Positions 7,248-8,981 of a stretch of 8,981 nt of DNA are shown one piece after another. The stretch is from Phycisphaerales bacterium (GTDB lineage Bacteria > Planctomycetota > Phycisphaerae > Sedimentisphaerales > Anaerobacaceae), in the NCBI GenBank assembly GCA_011057845.1, contig DSDB01000082.1:1-8981 (forward strand). The letters are read 5' to 3'. The position numbers and the translations under genes are program-made. The notes under the pieces were generated by a model. The model saw only the letters and a list, made by a program, of their open reading frames with translations. It searched no databases and had not been told where the DNA came from. How positions within the stretch are numbered: position 1 is the first letter of the stretch; every line of letters starts with the position of its first letter.

Positions 7248-8594
7248 ATGAACAGCGAAAAGACCAAGATGGACAGGCGTAGTTTCCTTCGTTCGACGGC
7301 GGCCGTCAGCGCAGGTATAGCATTCTCACCGATGGTGTTTGCCGGGGCAGGGGGCAAGGACGACGATCTCAAGGTCGCCCTTCTGGGAGCCGGCGCCGAA
7401 GGCCAGGTCCTGATGGACTCCATGCTGAAGATTCCGGGAATCCGGTTTACGGCCGTCTGCGACATCTGGGAGGCCTACAACCTCAAGCGCGTCTCGCGTC
7501 TGCTGGACAGGTACAAACACCCGAACAACGCCTACGTGGACTACCAGGACATGCTGGCCAAGGAGAAGGATCTCGACGCCGTGGTCATCGCGACGCCGGA
7601 CTTCTGGCACAGCCCACAGGCCTGCGCGTGCATGGAGGCGGGGTTGCATGTGTATTGCGAGAAGGAGATGTCGAACACGCTGGAAGGCGCCAAGAAGATG
7701 GTTGAAACGCAGAAGAAGACGGGCAAGCTCCTGCAGATCGGCCACCAGCGGCGGAGCAATCCCCGCTACATACACTGCTACGAGAACATCATCCAGAACG
7801 CCAAGATGCTGGGGCGGATCACGACGGTCAACGGCCAGTGGAATCGTGCGGCCAGCGACGATCTTGGCTGGCCCAAAACCGCCGAAATTCCTCAGGACAT
7901 TCTGGCGAAGTACGGCTATAAGGATATGAGGGCGTTCCGTAACTGGCGTTGGTACAGGGGGTTGGGCGGCGGCCCGATCGTGGACCTGGGTTCTCACCAG
8001 ATTGACATTTACGCCTGGTTCTTGAATGCCAATCCTATGGCCGTGATGGCCAGCGGCGGCACGGACTACTATGACAAGGCCACCCATGAGTGGTACGACA
8101 CCGTCCAGACGCTACTGGAGTATCAAACAAAGGAGGGTGTGGTCCGTGCGTTCTACCAGGTGCTGACGACCAACAGTAACCAGGGCTACTATGAGCTATT
8201 CATGGGCGACCAGGGCACGCTGAGTATCTCCGAGGCGTCCAGTCGGGGTTCGGTCTACCGCGAACCGACGGCGCCGCAGTGGGATAAGTGGGTCGAGATG
8301 GGCTACGTGAACGCCCCGCAGGTCGTCGAGGAGCCGGAGAAGGACGCCGCGGCCGGTCCTCTGGATGTCCGCGAGACGGTGGCCCCGCCGGCGTATGAGA
8401 TTCCAGTTACGATGGAGGGCAAACCCTACCATCAGCCGCATCTGGAGAACTTCTTCGACGCGATCCGCGGCAAGGCGAAGCTGACGTGTCCGGGCGAAAT
8501 CGGTTACGAGACCGCGGTTACGGTCCTGAAGATCAACGAGGCGGTCGAGGCCCAGAAGCGGCTGGTGTTTGACCCGGCCGAGTTCCACGCGTAG
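7248..8594 (+). CDS. Tat-exported Gfo/Idh/MocA family oxidoreductase, divergent subfamily (EKE variant)
   Basis: This is a 448-residue oxidoreductase from ATG 7248, which has GGAG (7232-7235) 12 nt upstream. An in-frame ATG at 7230 would add six residues but has no evident Shine-Dalgarno. The Tat signal has twin Arg 10-11 in DRRSFLRS, then a hydrophobic stretch to FAGAGG. The Rossmann motif is LLGAGAEG and strand 2 ends CDIWEA. The family EKP motif reads EKE (138-140), keeping the catalytic Lys (K139) and replacing the Pro. GHQRRSNPRY follows, then the catalytic D246/H250 in VDLGSHQID. The C-terminus has the common Gfo/Idh/MocA ending HLENFFDAIRG ... CPGEIGYETAVTVLKINEAV ... FDPAEF, so this gene is not part of the upstream tandem subfamily. 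It has its own promoter candidate and is probably a separate unit. An NAD(P)-linked redox step on a sugar-like compound is inferred. Confidence 0.94.
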   Translation: MNSEKTKMDRRSFLRSTAAVSAGIAFSPMVFAGAGGKDDDLKVALLGAGAEGQVLMDSMLKIPGIRFTAVCDIWEAYNLKRVSRLLDRYKHPNNAYVDYQDMLAKEKDLDAVVIATPDFWHSPQACACMEAGLHVYCEKEMSNTLEGAKKMVETQKKTGKLLQIGHQRRSNPRYIHCYENIIQNAKMLGRITTVNGQWNRAASDDLGWPKTAEIPQDILAKYGYKDMRAFRNWRWYRGLGGGPIVDLGSHQIDIYAWFLNANPMAVMASGGTDYYDKATHEWYDTVQTLLEYQTKEGVVRAFYQVLTTNSNQGYYELFMGDQGTLSISEASSRGSVYREPTAPQWDKWVEMGYVNAPQVVEEPEKDAAAGPLDVRETVAPPAYEIPVTMEGKPYHQPHLENFFDAIRGKAKLTCPGEIGYETAVTVLKINEAVEAQKRLVFDPAEFHA

Positions 8595-8649
8595 CGGTTG
8601 GTTCGTCCGGCTACATCTTCATATACAGACAGTTTTCGGATTTGGCGAT

Positions 8650-8678
8650 GGGGCCCCCGGCCGGGTGTCGGGGGCTCC
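8650..8678. repeat. GC-rich hairpin before the cytochrome-like gene
   Basis: The arms 8650-8659 and 8669-8678 pair over 10 bp, with one G-U wobble, around a 9-nt loop. The sequence after the stem is TGAGAAAAGG, with no U-tract. The stem ends five bases before the ribosome binding site of the next gene, so it could influence translation or serve as a factor-dependent stop for the upstream transcript. The rest of the gap (8595-8649) shows only a weak promoter-like pair. Confidence 0.5.
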
Positions 8679-8682
8679 TGAG

Positions 8683-8689
8683 AAAAGGA
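8683..8689 (+). promoter_or_regulatory. Ribosome binding site supporting a TTG start at 8701
   Basis: AAAAGGA lies 11 nt before TTG 8701. GTG 8693 is out of frame and stops at once. No in-frame ATG occurs before the signal peptide coding stretch, so the TTG is the only start that keeps the whole signal sequence. Confidence 0.5.
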
Positions 8690-8700
8690 CTGGTGCTGAT

Positions 8701-8981
8701 TTGAGAGACGGACTGGTACTTGGATTGGCCGTGCTGCTGGCATTTGCAGTGGTATGTCCGGCGGCGGAAAAGGAAGCAGCGCCTGCGGCCGAGCCGCTGC
8801 TTGGCGACGAGGCCGACGGTAGTCTGGCCCAGCCGGTTCACCGGATTCCTCTGCTGACCGATGAAGGCGATGCGGTGGTTCCCGGCGAGGAACCCATGCT
8901 GGCTTTTTCGATGAAGCAGACATGCGGGGCCTGCCATACGTACAGCGCCATCAGCGGCGGCTGGCATTTTAACGCGGGCGA
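8701..8981 (+). CDS. Secreted c-type cytochrome-like protein, N-terminal part (3' end outside window)
   Basis: The frame is open from TTG 8701 to the window edge: 93 codons plus two bases. Translation gives a short charged start, a hydrophobic core (LVLGLAVLLAFAVV) and a likely cleavage near CPAAEKE, which is a Sec signal peptide. An acidic linker follows, then a c-type heme attachment motif CGACH (C75, C78, H79) in the context MKQTCGACH, followed by SGGWHFNAG, whose His could be an axial heme ligand. Such a CxxCH behind a signal peptide suggests a periplasmic heme protein, perhaps multiheme, but only one motif is inside the window. Whether it belongs with the sugar oxidoreductases is unknown: a 106-nt gap with a strong hairpin lies between them. 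The TTG start is less certain than the frame. Confidence 0.72.
   Translation, partial: MRDGLVLGLAVLLAFAVVCPAAEKEAAPAAEPLLGDEADGSLAQPVHRIPLLTDEGDAVVPGEEPMLAFSMKQTCGACHTYSAISGGWHFNAG

Noticed and set aside
7326..8087. A 253-codon reverse-strand frame opposite the fifth oxidoreductase.
   Set aside because: It has no domain, signal or ribosome binding site that I can support, and it overlaps a clear forward gene.
8598..8627. A possible promoter TTGGTT, 18 bp, TATACA ahead of the cytochrome-like gene.
   Set aside because: Both boxes match the consensus only partly and the spacing is long; such pairs are expected by chance.

Overview
This window of about 9 kb is GC-rich bacterial DNA with every recognisable gene on the + strand. 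It looks like a member of the Planctomycetota (Phycisphaerae-like) or a related PVC-group bacterium. The reasons are the stacked Gfo/Idh/MocA oxidoreductases with twin-arginine (Tat) signals, their C-terminal signature of the planctomycete-rich type (LDWDLWLGP ... WWDFG ... GWSL), and the DUF1080 (3-keto-disaccharide hydrolase) domains. This placement is inference from gene content; there is no rRNA or other phylogenetic marker here.

Layout. Bases 1-4865 hold four tandem paralogues of one Gfo/Idh/MocA subfamily: a 3' fragment (1-660), then complete genes at 706-2043, 2119-3486 and 3558-4865. Spacings are 45-75 nt, and the three complete copies each begin with a Tat signal. Next is 4936-7092, a 718-residue secreted protein that joins a sugar phosphate isomerase/epimerase-type TIM barrel to two successive DUF1080 domains. 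A 155-nt gap follows that contains a near-consensus sigma-70-type promoter (7169-7197). It leads into a fifth, more divergent Tat-dependent Gfo/Idh/MocA oxidoreductase (7248-8594). The last 281 bases hold the 5' end of a gene for a secreted c-type cytochrome-like protein (CxxCH motif), apparently starting at TTG 8701.

How the genes may work together. Gfo/Idh/MocA enzymes oxidise or reduce sugar hydroxyl/keto groups with NAD(P). DUF1080 proteins are associated with hydrolysis of 3-keto-glycosides, and TIM-barrel epimerase relatives handle keto-sugars by isomerisation or elimination. Every complete oxidoreductase carries a Tat signal and the fusion carries a Sec-type signal, so the simplest reading is a cell-envelope pathway: exported oxidoreductases with bound cofactor form keto-glycosides, and the fusion rearranges or cleaves them. 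The substrate cannot be read from the sequence. No sugar transporter, SusC/D pair, sulfatase, glycoside hydrolase of a named GH family, or regulator lies in the window.

Non-coding DNA is limited to short gaps. Most gene junctions carry a compact inverted repeat without a clear U-tract. I found no tRNA, rRNA, CRISPR array, insertion sequence or phage feature. The long reverse-strand ORFs, including one of 747 codons opposite the fusion gene, look like by-products of GC-biased codon use.
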